A stretch of 64,000 bases of DNA from Caulobacter sp. Root655 (GTDB lineage Bacteria; Pseudomonadota; Alphaproteobacteria; Caulobacterales; Caulobacteraceae). Location: assembly GCF_001427665.1 (NCBI RefSeq), contig NZ_LMHC01000006.1, positions 62,001-126,000 on the forward strand, given 5' to 3'. This document shows, piece after piece, positions 50,807-59,628 of the stretch. The notes beneath the pieces are model-generated. The model was not told where the DNA came from. It saw only the letters and a list, made by a program, of their open reading frames with translations, and made no database searches. Made by a program: the position numbers and the translations under genes. The stretch's first letter is position 1, and each line of letters begins with the position of its first letter.

Positions 50807-51147
50807 GCGTCGCGCTCCTGTTCGTCGAGCGCGAAGATGCGGGCCATCGGCGTCCATTTTGGGCCGTCGTCGCGGATCGGCTTCTGGAAGGCGTCCATTT
50901 CCTGTTCCCAGGCTTCGACCCGCGCCCGCAACCCGGGATCGGCGGGGCGCGGGAAATCGTCCTCGACCTCGGCGATCATCACCAGGCGGTCCTCGATCCG
51001 CCAGATCTCCATCGACCGATAGCCGCGCTGGCGAATGTCGCGGACCACCTCGGACCAGACCGCGCCAGGCGCGTGGCGGGCCTCGTAGGCGGCGATCAGC
51101 CCCGCGTCCGCGACCAGGTCCAGGGCGTGGACCAGCCGCCGGCTCAC
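50803..51147 (-). CDS. L-fucose mutarotase (RhaM/COG3254 family)
   Basis: 114 aa from GTG 51147, overlapping the fucP stop (GTGA). One ferredoxin-like domain: HALDLVADAGLIAAYEARH at the start, SMEIWRIEDRLVMIAEVEDD in the middle, and a final W-rich KWTPMARIFALDE, the family's conserved end. It interconverts alpha and beta anomers of fucose to feed the anomer-specific dehydrogenase. Confidence 0.9.
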   Translation of the reverse strand: MSRRLVHALDLVADAGLIAAYEARHAPGAVWSEVVRDIRQRGYRSMEIWRIEDRLVMIAEVEDDFPRPADPGLRARVEAWEQEMDAFQKPIRDDGPKWTPMARIFALDEQERDA

Positions 51148-52424
51148 GGGCGCTTCTCGCGAAGGACGAGGATGGCGAAGCCCAGCACCACGGCGAAGCA
51201 CAGCATCGGAATGGCCATCATGTGGTGGATTCCGCCGATGCGGTCGGAGACCAGCCCCATGGCCGGCGGGATCAGGGCGCCGCCGATGATCGACATGATC
51301 AGGAACGACGAGCCGTTCTCGGTTTCCTCGCCCAGGTCCTCGACCCCCAGGGCGAAGATGGTCGGGAACATGATCGACATGAAGAAGCTGGTCAGCCACA
51401 GCGCCGCCACCGCGACCTCGCCGCTCAGGGTCGCCGCCGCCCCGCAGAGCACCACATTGGCGACGGCATAGATCGCCAGCAGCCGGGCCGGCGCGACCCG
51501 GCGTTGCAGGAAGGCGCCGCTGAACCGGCCAACCATCAGCATGGCCAGGCTGCCCGACAGCAGGAAGGCGACACTTCGTTCACCCAGCTGGGGCGCCTGG
51601 CTCTTGGCGAAGTCGATGAAGAAGCTCCAGACCCCGACCTGCGCGCCGACATAGAAGAACTGCGTCACGACGGCCCGAACCAGGCGCTGGTGACGCAGGA
51701 CCGCCCAGAACGAGCGGACCTCGGTCCGCTCCGCCAAGAGCCGTTCGATGCGCGGGAACCTGGTTCGCGCGATCAGCACCGCCAGCAGACAGACCGCGAT
51801 CCCGATCGCCACATAGGGCCCCTGGACCGTGGCGGCCTCGCTGGTCCGCCAGGCCGCGCGCTCGGCGGCGGTCATGGCCGACAGGGCGGCGGGGCTGTGC
51901 TCGACGCCGGAGAGCACGAAGAGACCACCGATCACCGGCCCCAGGATCGCGCCGACGCCGTAGAAGGACTGGGCCAGGTTCAGGCGGGCCGACGCGGTCT
52001 CCTTGGCGCCGAGGATCGAGACATAGGGGTTGGACGCTGTCTCGAGGAAACCCAGGCCGATGGCGATCACGTACAGGGCCGTCAGGAACACGCCGAAGCG
52101 CTGGACCTCCGCGGCCGGGTAGAACAGGAACGCACCGGCGGCGTAGCAGCCGAGCCCGAACAGGATCGTGGCCTTGTAGCCGTAGCGCCGGATCAACAGG
52201 CCGGCCGGGATCGCCGCGCAGAAGTAGCCGAGATAGAACGCCGTCTGGATCAGGCTCGACTGCGTGCGGGTCAGGTCCAACGCCTTCTGGAACTGGCGGA
52301 TCAGGACGTCGTTCAGCGCCGCCGCCAGGGCCCATGAAAAGAACAGTGTCGTGACCAGCGCGAACGCGACGGCATAGCGGCGCTCCACGATCGGTGGCGG
52401 CGCGGCCGCGACATCGGTCGGCAT
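51144..52424 (-). CDS. fucP: L-fucose:proton symporter FucP
   Basis: 426 aa from ATG 52424 with GGAGGG upstream. Twelve membrane helices of the FHS family: FFSWALAAALNDVLIRQFQ in helix 1, GLGFLETASNPYV in helix 4 (ETxxNPY signature), QFFYVGAQVGVWSFFIDF in helix 7. It takes L-fucose from the periplasm with a proton. First gene of the operon fucP-mutarotase-dehydrogenase-lactonase-SDR-hydrolase. Confidence 0.93.
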   Translation of the reverse strand: MPTDVAAAPPPIVERRYAVAFALVTTLFFSWALAAALNDVLIRQFQKALDLTRTQSSLIQTAFYLGYFCAAIPAGLLIRRYGYKATILFGLGCYAAGAFLFYPAAEVQRFGVFLTALYVIAIGLGFLETASNPYVSILGAKETASARLNLAQSFYGVGAILGPVIGGLFVLSGVEHSPAALSAMTAAERAAWRTSEAATVQGPYVAIGIAVCLLAVLIARTRFPRIERLLAERTEVRSFWAVLRHQRLVRAVVTQFFYVGAQVGVWSFFIDFAKSQAPQLGERSVAFLLSGSLAMLMVGRFSGAFLQRRVAPARLLAIYAVANVVLCGAAATLSGEVAVAALWLTSFFMSIMFPTIFALGVEDLGEETENGSSFLIMSIIGGALIPPAMGLVSDRIGGIHHMMAIPMLCFAVVLGFAILVLREKRP

Positions 52425-52472
52425 TGAACAAAACCCTCCTCGATCGGCGCGTCTGACGCGCGCCCTTGTTTT

Positions 52473-52511
52473 CTGACAAATATGAAATACAGGTTCATAT
52501 AAGAAATGCAA
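52473..52511. promoter_or_regulatory. divergent fucP/lldD promoters with shared operator
   Basis: ATATGAA, seven bases, TTCATAT (52480-52500) is a perfect inverted repeat. Toward lldD: CTGACA (52473-52478), 17 bases, CATATA (52496-52501). Toward fucP on the minus strand: TTGCAT (52506-52511), 16 bases, TATTTC (52484-52489). The repeat lies in both spacers, so one bound protein could block both promoters. Confidence 0.6.
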
Positions 52512-52533
52512 GCGAACGCAGGGCCGGAAAGCG

Positions 52534-53670
52534 ATGATCGCCACCTCGACCGAGGACTTCAGGCAGGCCGCCAAACGGCGGCTGCCGCGCTTCCTGTTCG
52601 ACTATATCGACGGCGGGGCCGGCGACGAGAGCACCCTGCGCCGGAACGTGGATGACCTGTCCACCTTGGCGGTTCGACAGCGGGTTCTCAAGGACGTTGG
52701 TGGCGTCGATCTGACGACGTCGCTGTTCGGGCAATCCCTGGCGGCGCCCATCGTGCTGGGGCCCGTGGGCCTGAGCGGCATGTACGCCCGGCGCGGCGAG
52801 GCCCAGGCCGCCTGCGTCGCCGCCGAACGTGGTTTGCCATTCTGCCTGTCGACCGTTTCGGTTTGCGGGCTGGAAGAAGTGGCGGCCGCCTCGGCCGCGC
52901 CGATCTGGTTCCAGCTCTATGTGATCCGCGACCGCGGCTTCATGCGCGACCTGATCGCCCGGGCGAAGCAGGCGGGCGCCAGCGCCATGGTCTTCACGGT
53001 CGACATGCCGGTTCCGGGCGCGCGGCGGCGCGACGCCCACAGCGGACTCTCCGGCCCCCACGCGGCGTGGCGCCGCTATCTGCAGGTCGCCGGCAAGCCC
53101 GCCTGGGCCTGGGACGTGGGCCTTCACGGTCGCCCTCATCAGCTGGGCAACATCGCGCCGGTCCTGGGCCAGGCCAGCGGCCTCGAGGATTTCATGGGCT
53201 GGCTGGGGGCCAATTTCGACCCCACCGTCCAGTGGCGGGACCTGGAATGGATCCGCGAAGCCTGGGACGGCCCGCTGATCATCAAGGGGATCCTCGATCC
53301 GGACGACGCCCGCGACGCGGTCCGCCTGGGCGCCGACGGGCTGGTGGTGTCCAACCACGGCGGACGCCAGCTGGACGGCGCCCCGTCCACCGCCCGCGCC
53401 CTGCCCAGCATCGCCGAGGCGGTGGGCGACAAGCTGACCGTCCTGGCGGATTCCGGCGTCCGCTCGGGACTGGACGTGGTGCGGATGCTGGCGCTGGGCG
53501 CCAAGGGCGTGCTGCTGGGCCGCGCCTGGGTCTATGCGTTGGCGGCCGCCGGCGGCGGGGGCGTTGGCCAGTTGCTCGACATGATGACGGCCGAGATGCG
53601 CACCACCCTGGCCCTGGCCGGCGTCACGACCATCGCCGACATCGATCGCGGCCTGCTCGACCTCCGATAA
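52534..53670 (+). CDS. lldD: L-lactate dehydrogenase (FMN, quinone-linked)
   Basis: 378 aa, FMN-dependent alpha-hydroxyacid oxidase family: [52 protein letters not shown], catalytic His in [11 protein letters not shown], and [20 protein letters not shown]. It oxidises L-lactate to pyruvate, passing electrons to the respiratory chain at the inner membrane. L-lactate is the second product of the fucose pathway encoded here, which explains its place opposite fucP. Confidence 0.93.
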   Translation: MIATSTEDFRQAAKRRLPRFLFDYIDGGAGDESTLRRNVDDLSTLAVRQRVLKDVGGVDLTTSLFGQSLAAPIVLGPVGLSGMYARRGEAQAACVAAERGLPFCLSTVSVCGLEEVAAASAAPIWFQLYVIRDRGFMRDLIARAKQAGASAMVFTVDMPVPGARRRDAHSGLSGPHAAWRRYLQVAGKPAWAWDVGLHGRPHQLGNIAPVLGQASGLEDFMGWLGANFDPTVQWRDLEWIREAWDGPLIIKGILDPDDARDAVRLGADGLVVSNHGGRQLDGAPSTARALPSIAEAVGDKLTVLADSGVRSGLDVVRMLALGAKGVLLGRAWVYALAAAGGGGVGQLLDMMTAEMRTTLALAGVTTIADIDRGLLDLR

Positions 53671-53699
53671 ACGAGGCCCCAATAAACGAAGGCCCCAAT

Positions 53700-53731
53700 A
53701 AAAAAGGAGCCGGACGACGGGAGTCGTCCGG
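53700..53731 (-). terminator. rho-independent terminator of second alpha-fucosidase
   Basis: CCGGACGAC (53710-53718) and GTCGTCCGG (53723-53731) form a 9-bp stem with a four-base loop; on the minus strand it is followed by CTCCTTTTTTATT. It also lies 40 bases past lldD. Just before it, a 17-base unit around CGAGGCCCCAATAAA is repeated in tandem. Confidence 0.85.
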
Positions 53732-53758
53732 CCCAGGCGGGGAGGTTTCGACGCGCCG

Positions 53759-55582
53759 CTAGTTGGCGGGCGTCAGGTAGAGCGCGCGGATCGCGAACAG
53801 TTCCTGGCCGGCGGTCTGGGGCCGGATGGCGACGGTGTAGCGGCCGGGCTTGTCGAAGTGCAGGATCCCGACCGGCTGGAACGCCAGGAACACCGGCTTG
53901 CGCCGTTCGATCTTGCCGGTCTCGACCACGCCGAAGGCGCGCTTCTGGTCGTTCATCTCGACCACGCCCTCGCGGCCGGCCTGGGCGGCGGTCGCCGAGT
54001 ACTGCAGGTCGATGTGGTAGTCGCCGGGGCGCTCCACCTGCACGGTCCAGGCGATCGACTTGGCCGGATCGTCCAACCCGACCACGGTGTAGTATTTCCG
54101 CGTGTCGTCGACCGACAACTGGGTCTTCACCGCCTCAAGCCCGACGCCTTCGCTCAGGACGGCGTCGGCGACGTCGAGCGGCTGGCGGCCATAGACGGGC
54201 GACAGGACCGCGCCCTGGTCGCGTCGCGCGGCGACCGGCTCGCGGGTGTCGACGGCGATCACCAGGTCGTCGCTAGGCGTGGCGTCCTTGGGCAGGGTGA
54301 TCGCCAGGCCGTCGCCCTGCTTGAAAGGCAGGGCCGCGCCACCGGCCAGCAGCGTCACCTTGGTGACCGCTTCGGTCAGGCCCGGAACGCGGATCACGCC
54401 GTCGGCCGGACGATCCAGGACGTGCAGGTAGAGGCGCTTGCCGCGCTGGGTGGCCACGCCCCACGGCGTCTGCGGCAGCGGCGAGCGCGTCGTGCCGTAG
54501 ATGCTCTCGCCATTGACCTTCAGCCAGTCGCCGACCTTGAGCAGGCGAGACTGCGCGCCCTCGGGGAAGCGGCCCCGGCCGTCGGGACCCATGTTGAGCA
54601 TGAAGTTGCCGCCGCGGCTGGCCGAGGTGGCCAGCAGCTCGATCAGGGTGTCCGTCGACTTGAAGTCGTTGTCGAAGGCCGAATAGCCCCAACTGCGGTT
54701 GTGGGTGAACACCGACTCCCAATCGCCGCCATGCACCAGGCTGGCCGGGGGGACCTCGGAATCGGACGGCGAGCTGTAGTCGCCCAGGCCGTTGCCGATC
54801 CGGCTGTTGAGCAGGCAGTCGGGCTGCAGCTTCTTGACCAGCTCACGCAGGCGCTTGGAATATTCGGGCGCCATGGGTCCTGGCGTGTCGAACCAGATTT
54901 CGCGCAAGGGTCCGTAGTTGGTCAGCAACTCGGTGACCTGCGGGACGACCTTGGTGTTGAAGTAGGAGTCGAAGTCGGTCTTCTTGGGGTCGAATTCCCA
55001 GTCGTTGCCGCCACCGTTCGGCTCGGTCCAGTCCTGGTATTGCGAGTAGTAGAAGCCCAGGCCGACGCCCTCGGCCTTGGCGGCCTCGGCCAGTTCCTTG
55101 AGCGGGTCACGGCCGAAGCGCGTGCCATCGACGATGTTGTGCTTCGACGCCGCCGACTTGAACATCGCGAAGCCGTCATGGTGCTTGGCGGTGATCACCA
55201 CATAGCGAAAGCCCGCGGCCTTGATCGTGCGGATCCAGGCCTTGGCGTCGAAATCGACCGGGTTGAACTCCTCGGCCAGGGCCAGGTATTCGGCGCTGGG
55301 GGTCTTGCTGCGCTGCATCAGCCATTCGGACGCGCCGTAGAACCGCTTGCCGCGGATCACGCCGCCGGCCTGGGCGTAGATCCCCCAGTGGATGAACATC
55401 GCGTAGCGGTCGTTGTTGAAGCGCGCCAGCGCCTGGGTCGTCGCCGCATCGTGCTGGACGGGCTCATAGACCTGGGCCTTGAAACGCGTCTGCTCCGGAG
55501 GCGCGCCGACCGCGTCCTGCGCCTGCACGGAGGTGCTCGTCATCAAAGCCAGAACCAGCGCGCTGACCGTCAATCGTATCAT
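53759..55582 (-). CDS. alpha-L-fucosidase, GH29 (copy 2)
   Basis: 607 aa with signal peptide (VLALMTSTSVQAQ) and GGGGAGG upstream of ATG 55582. GH29 barrel: ARFNNDRYAMFIHWGIYA, TAKHHDGFAMF, GFYYSQYQDW and predicted nucleophile Asp232 in EIWFDTPG. The C-terminal 200 residues form beta domains ending RYTVAIRPQ. It differs clearly from copy 1 (about one third identical by eye), so the two probably cut different linkages. Confidence 0.92.
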   Translation of the reverse strand: MIRLTVSALVLALMTSTSVQAQDAVGAPPEQTRFKAQVYEPVQHDAATTQALARFNNDRYAMFIHWGIYAQAGGVIRGKRFYGASEWLMQRSKTPSAEYLALAEEFNPVDFDAKAWIRTIKAAGFRYVVITAKHHDGFAMFKSAASKHNIVDGTRFGRDPLKELAEAAKAEGVGLGFYYSQYQDWTEPNGGGNDWEFDPKKTDFDSYFNTKVVPQVTELLTNYGPLREIWFDTPGPMAPEYSKRLRELVKKLQPDCLLNSRIGNGLGDYSSPSDSEVPPASLVHGGDWESVFTHNRSWGYSAFDNDFKSTDTLIELLATSASRGGNFMLNMGPDGRGRFPEGAQSRLLKVGDWLKVNGESIYGTTRSPLPQTPWGVATQRGKRLYLHVLDRPADGVIRVPGLTEAVTKVTLLAGGAALPFKQGDGLAITLPKDATPSDDLVIAVDTREPVAARRDQGAVLSPVYGRQPLDVADAVLSEGVGLEAVKTQLSVDDTRKYYTVVGLDDPAKSIAWTVQVERPGDYHIDLQYSATAAQAGREGVVEMNDQKRAFGVVETGKIERRKPVFLAFQPVGILHFDKPGRYTVAIRPQTAGQELFAIRALYLTPAN

Positions 55583-55608
55583 CTAGGACCTCCCCTATGA
55601 GCCATTCG

Positions 55609-55641
55609 TTTCATATGTGGCATGGCATTTCTTATGTGAAA
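55609..55641. promoter_or_regulatory. operator-like inverted repeat upstream of second alpha-fucosidase
   Basis: TTTCATAT (55609-55616) faces ATGTGAAA (55634-55641). TTTCATATGTGG differs by one base from TTTCGTATGTGG at 40972-40983, and the core GCATTTCTTATGTGAA resembles the fucP/lldD site read on the other strand. It lies 27 bases before the ATG. Confidence 0.5.
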
Positions 55642-55802
55642 GTCATTGCGCAAATCTCGGCGACGGTCAATCCCGAGTTATCGAGGGGCGCGTGATAGGG
55701 AATTGATGGCTTTCGCAGGCCGTCTCGGCATGGCCGAGGGACGCCCAGCGCGGGGGCGCTGGGGCGGGAAAGCCGTGTCGAACAGCAGGCGGGTGGCGCG
55801 GC

Positions 55803-58800
55803 TCAGCCGGCCTTTGGCTTGAAGCGGAAGGCCCCGCGGCCGGGTGGGACGGCATAGACCGCGCAGCCCGCTTCCTTGCGCAGGAACCGCGCGCCGGCCG
55901 GGGCGCGGGGCAGCCGCTCGCCGCCGTTCGGCAGCCAGGCCTCGGCCACGCAGGCCCCGGGGATGGCCACCTCCAGCACGGCCAGCCCGTCCGGCTCGCG
56001 CCGCCAGTGCGAAGCGGCCAGGCCGCGCGGCGTCAGGATCGTCGCCCCCGCTCGGTCCAGCCCGGTCGGCAGGATGGGCCGCGCCTGGAGGCGGGCATAG
56101 CCCGGCGCGGTCGGTCGCAGCCCGGCCAGGCCCTCGTAGAACCAGCTGCTGATCGACGCGAAATAGTGGTGGTTCCACGACCGCGCGCCCAGGCCCCAGC
56201 CCTCGGGCATGCTGCGGATGTCGTTCTTCAGCCAGAAGCCCCAGCTGGGTTCGTCGGTGCGAGTCGCCACCCGGTAGGCGACGTCGCCATGGCCATGGTC
56301 GCCGAGCAACCGGGGCAGGTAGCGCAGGGCGTAGACCCCGACGTCCAGGCGGTAATTCTTGGCGACCAGATCGGCCGCCAGGCCGTCGACCACCGCCTGG
56401 GCCTGGCCGTCGGGGACCAGGCCCAGGGCGACAGGCAGGACGTTCATGGTCTGGGCGTAGACCGCCGGCTTGCCGCCGGTCGCCGGGGCCAGGTAGCGCC
56501 GCCCGGCGGCGTCCCAGTAACGGCGGTTGTAGGCCTCGCGCACCTGGGCGGCGAGCGCGGCGTAGCGCGCCGCCTCCTCGGCCTGGCCCAGTTGGCGAGC
56601 GCTGGCGGCCGCGCCGGTCAGCATGTGGAAGAAGAACGCGGTCGAGGTGGCGTCGACCGGCCCGGTCGGCCCGGCGGCGGCGTATTCGCCCAGGCCCCGG
56701 TCGTAGCGGAAGTCCGGCCCCTTGATGAAGGTCGCGGTGTAGTCGGCCAGGCGGCGGCGCATGGCCTGGGTGCGGGCCTCGATCCGCCGGTCGCCGAACC
56801 GCAGGGCCATCTCCTCGGGCAGGATGAAGGCGGCGACGTCCCAGGCCGGGGTCGGGCCCCAGATATAGTTCCAGCCCGGGCTGTTTTCGTAGCCGTAGAA
56901 CGGCGTCGTGGGTACGATCTCGGGCAACTCGCCGCTGGGGGCCTGGGCGTCGCCGAAGTCGTCCAGCCACTTGGTCCAGGTGCGAGCGACGTCGAAATTG
57001 ACCGCAGCGGCGGCCGAGGAGGCCTGGGCGTCGCCGGTCCAGCCGTTCTTCTCCAGGGTCGGGGTGTCGGTCTGGGCGGCGTGCAGGTTGTTGAGCAAGC
57101 CCTGACGCGCCGCGTCGTGGATCTGATTGAGCAGGGCGTCTCCGCAGTCGAACGTCCCGATCGAGGCGACCGCCGAATGCACCTCGACAGCGGTCACCGT
57201 GTCGGGCGCCGGCGGGCCGGCCAGGCCGGTGACCTGGACATAGCGGAAGCCGCCATAGCCGAAGGCCGGCCGCCAGGTCTCGGGACCGGTTCCGGCCAGG
57301 GTGTAGCGGAAGGTCAGCAGCTGGGCGTCGATCAGGCCGCTGGCGACCTGGATCGTCCCGTCCTTGCGCGGCTTCTCGGCCAGGACCAGCGAGATCGTCC
57401 GCCCGGCCGGGCCGGCGGCGGCCAGCACCGGCTGGCCGGTGATGATCCGGCCGAAATCGAACACCCAGACGCCAGGCGAAACCTCCCGGGTCGCCACCGG
57501 CCTGTGGGTGGCCACACCCGTGACGGGTTCATGGATCGCCGCGACCAGGCGGCCGGCTGGAGCCTTGGCGACCCGCGCCGGCTCCCAGGCCGCGTCGTCG
57601 AAGGCGGCCGTGCGCCAGCCGCGCGGCTCCAGCCGCGCGTCGTGGCGTTCCCCAGCATAGATCGAGTCGAACAGGGTCGGGCCGTCGGCGCTCTTCCACG
57701 AGGGATTGGTGACCAGCACCTGGACCTCGCCATCGGCGCGGACGATCTCCAGCCGGGCCCGCATCGCCGGCTCGGCCGTCCAGGGCGCCTTGTGGAAGTA
57801 CCATTCGTTGGGTTCGGTCACGCCGTACCAACCGCGTCCCAGTTCGGCGGCCAGGACGTTGCGCCCCTCGCCGATCAGGGCCGTGACGTCGTGGGCCGCG
57901 TAGAGCACCCGCTTGTCATAGGCCGTCCAGCCGGTGGCCAGCGGCCCCGCGCCGATCGCCCGGCCGTTCAGGCTGAAATCGGCCCAGCCGCCGGCCGCGA
58001 CATAGAGCCGGGCCCGCGCCACCAGTCCCGCGACCTCGAACCCACGCCGCAGCAGCGGCGCGGGATGAGCCAGGGGCAGCATGATGTCCTTGCCAGGCAC
58101 CCCGGCGGCGATGGTCAGGCCGTCGGGCCCGGGGTCGCCGCCGGTGAAGGGATTGTCGCCGCCCTCGAACCGGGTCTCGAAGCCCGGGCGGTCGGGGGCG
58201 GTCAGGCCGACGCCATGGATCACCGCCGCGCCGGCCTCCGGCGCCAGGAAGCCGAACGTGCCCTCGGCCTGGGTCGCGTCGTCCAGGGTGTCGATGACGA
58301 CGCCGTCGAGGCTGACGCTCAGCGTCGCGCCCTTGGCGGTGATCGCCAGTCGCCGGCGCTGGCCGGCCAGGGTCGCGAAGGCGGCCGGCAGCGGCGTGGT
58401 CTTCAGCTTGCGCAGCTTGACCTGCGGGCTGGCCCCGCCCGGATACTGCCGGACCTGGACCATCAGCGACGGCGCGCCCTCGACCTCGCCGATCCGCAGG
58501 ACATAGGCCTCGCCATAGGTCTTGCCCTCGGGCCGGGCCCGCAGCAGCACGTCGAAGAACCGGCCCTTCAGGGTGAAGTCGACGGTCAGGACCTGGTCGG
58601 CCCAGCCGCGCGGCGGGGCCAGATTGCGACCGATCCAGGCCGCCTCGCCCCAGTCGGCGGGATCGAGCAGGCCCATCTCGAAGGCGGCGGGCGCGCTCCA
58701 GGCCCCTGCCCGGTCGGCGGTGTCCCACAGCCGGACCCGCCAGGCGCGACGCTGGCGCGAGGCCAGGGGCGGACCGGCATAGACCGCCTCGACCGCGTCG

Positions 58801-59090
58801 GCGCTGGCCACCTTGCCGCTGTCCCAGACCGGCCGGCCAGCCGCGAGCTCGGCCTCCGACCCGGCGACCTGCACCTGATAGGCGCTCTGGCCGACCGCCG
58901 GCGGACGCCACATCAGCCGGGGCCTGGGCTCGTCCAGACCGATCGGGCTGGGCGCGTATTCCACACGCGGATCGACGGGGGCTCCCGTCGCGCCGCCGCC
59001 GGTTTCCAGCGCCGAGGCCCCGCCCGCCGTCAACCAGCCGGCCAGCGCCGCGCCGCCGCCGAGCGCATCGCGCCGCGTCGCCTTGACCAT
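55803..59090 (-). CDS. alpha-L-rhamnosidase, GH78
   Basis: 1095 aa. The N-terminus has a twin-arginine-like leader (ATRRDALGGGAALAG), then beta domains, and an (alpha/alpha)6 barrel from about residue 620. Family landmarks: TPTLEKNGWTGDAQ with catalytic acid Asp, PEIVPTTPF, GWNYIWGPTPAWD, and WGFWLKNDIRSMPEGWG with a following SWNHHYF. It removes terminal L-rhamnose from glycans or plant glycosides. Preceded by a small secreted protein gene 25 bases upstream, probably one operon under the TetR-linked element. Confidence 0.9.
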   Translation of the reverse strand: MVKATRRDALGGGAALAGWLTAGGASALETGGGATGAPVDPRVEYAPSPIGLDEPRPRLMWRPPAVGQSAYQVQVAGSEAELAAGRPVWDSGKVASADAVEAVYAGPPLASRQRRAWRVRLWDTADRAGAWSAPAAFEMGLLDPADWGEAAWIGRNLAPPRGWADQVLTVDFTLKGRFFDVLLRARPEGKTYGEAYVLRIGEVEGAPSLMVQVRQYPGGASPQVKLRKLKTTPLPAAFATLAGQRRRLAITAKGATLSVSLDGVVIDTLDDATQAEGTFGFLAPEAGAAVIHGVGLTAPDRPGFETRFEGGDNPFTGGDPGPDGLTIAAGVPGKDIMLPLAHPAPLLRRGFEVAGLVARARLYVAAGGWADFSLNGRAIGAGPLATGWTAYDKRVLYAAHDVTALIGEGRNVLAAELGRGWYGVTEPNEWYFHKAPWTAEPAMRARLEIVRADGEVQVLVTNPSWKSADGPTLFDSIYAGERHDARLEPRGWRTAAFDDAAWEPARVAKAPAGRLVAAIHEPVTGVATHRPVATREVSPGVWVFDFGRIITGQPVLAAAGPAGRTISLVLAEKPRKDGTIQVASGLIDAQLLTFRYTLAGTGPETWRPAFGYGGFRYVQVTGLAGPPAPDTVTAVEVHSAVASIGTFDCGDALLNQIHDAARQGLLNNLHAAQTDTPTLEKNGWTGDAQASSAAAAVNFDVARTWTKWLDDFGDAQAPSGELPEIVPTTPFYGYENSPGWNYIWGPTPAWDVAAFILPEEMALRFGDRRIEARTQAMRRRLADYTATFIKGPDFRYDRGLGEYAAAGPTGPVDATSTAFFFHMLTGAAASARQLGQAEEAARYAALAAQVREAYNRRYWDAAGRRYLAPATGGKPAVYAQTMNVLPVALGLVPDGQAQAVVDGLAADLVAKNYRLDVGVYALRYLPRLLGDHGHGDVAYRVATRTDEPSWGFWLKNDIRSMPEGWGLGARSWNHHYFASISSWFYEGLAGLRPTAPGYARLQARPILPTGLDRAGATILTPRGLAASHWRREPDGLAVLEVAIPGACVAEAWLPNGGERLPRAPAGARFLRKEAGCAVYAVPPGRGAFRFKPKAG

Positions 59091-59115
59091 CGGTCGTCTC
59101 CGAAGGTGGGCGCGA

Positions 59116-59526
59116 TCAGTGCGCGCCGGGCGCCGTACCCGTCGCCGATGCGCCCGGCATGGAGCCAGCAGGGCCGGCGGCCGGCGCGGGCACCTTGGCC
59201 AGGGCCTCGCCCAGGGCCTTCAGCGCTTCCTCGTCGAGATTGGCCTGCGGGAAGCCGGCCAGTTCGCGCGGGCTCAGCCCCTTGATCAGCTCGGCCGTGG
59301 CCGCCTGCTCCTCGGGCGGCGCCTCGGGCTGGCCGGCGGCCTCGCCGCGCTTGCGGAAGAACTCGCTGAGCACCGCCCGGGCGGCCGGGTCGGCGAAGAT
59401 GTCGGCCATCTTGGTGTCGACCGAATAGTGGGGCGTGGCCGGGGCCGCCTGCCGCGCCTGGGCCATGCCGCCCGCCGACAGGATCGCCACCGACGCCATC
59501 AGGGCGATCGTCAATTTCCTCGACAT
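59116..59526 (-). CDS. small secreted protein upstream of the rhamnosidase
   Basis: 136 aa from ATG 59526 with GGAAGG seven bases upstream. Signal peptide (ALMASVAILSAGGMAQA), then YSVDTKMADIFADPAARAVLSEFF. A similar 'ADPAARAVL' helix occurs as a tail in some secreted hydrolases of sphingomonads and Caulobacter. The rest is Ala/Pro/Gln-rich. Function unknown; first gene of the rhamnosidase operon. Confidence 0.65.
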   Translation of the reverse strand: MSRKLTIALMASVAILSAGGMAQARQAAPATPHYSVDTKMADIFADPAARAVLSEFFRKRGEAAGQPEAPPEEQAATAELIKGLSPRELAGFPQANLDEEALKALGEALAKVPAPAAGPAGSMPGASATGTAPGAH

Positions 59527-59590
59527 GTCGAACCTTCCATTCAAAGCCAAAAAGAGCGTTTCCAGCGAAGGACGAGCGCCTTCGTTCTTC

Positions 59591-59617
59591 GTTACGTTAT
59601 GCAACCGTATAACCAAA
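59591..59617 (-). promoter_or_regulatory. 27-bp conserved element, rhamnosidase-operon side
   Basis: GTTACGTTATGCA then nearly the same 14 bases as at 60349-60375 in inverse orientation; 23 of 27 bases agree. It contains GTTAT, eight bases, ATAAC. It stands 65 bases before the small secreted protein gene, in the same orientation to transcription as the esterase-side copy. Confidence 0.65.
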
Positions 59618-59628
59618 GTCGAGCCTCA

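Noticed and set aside
56007-59285. 1092-codon plus-strand frame opposite the GH78 gene
   Set aside because: Composition is Gly/Arg/Gln-rich with no motif; the minus strand encodes a full GH78 enzyme. Long antisense frames are expected at this GC content.
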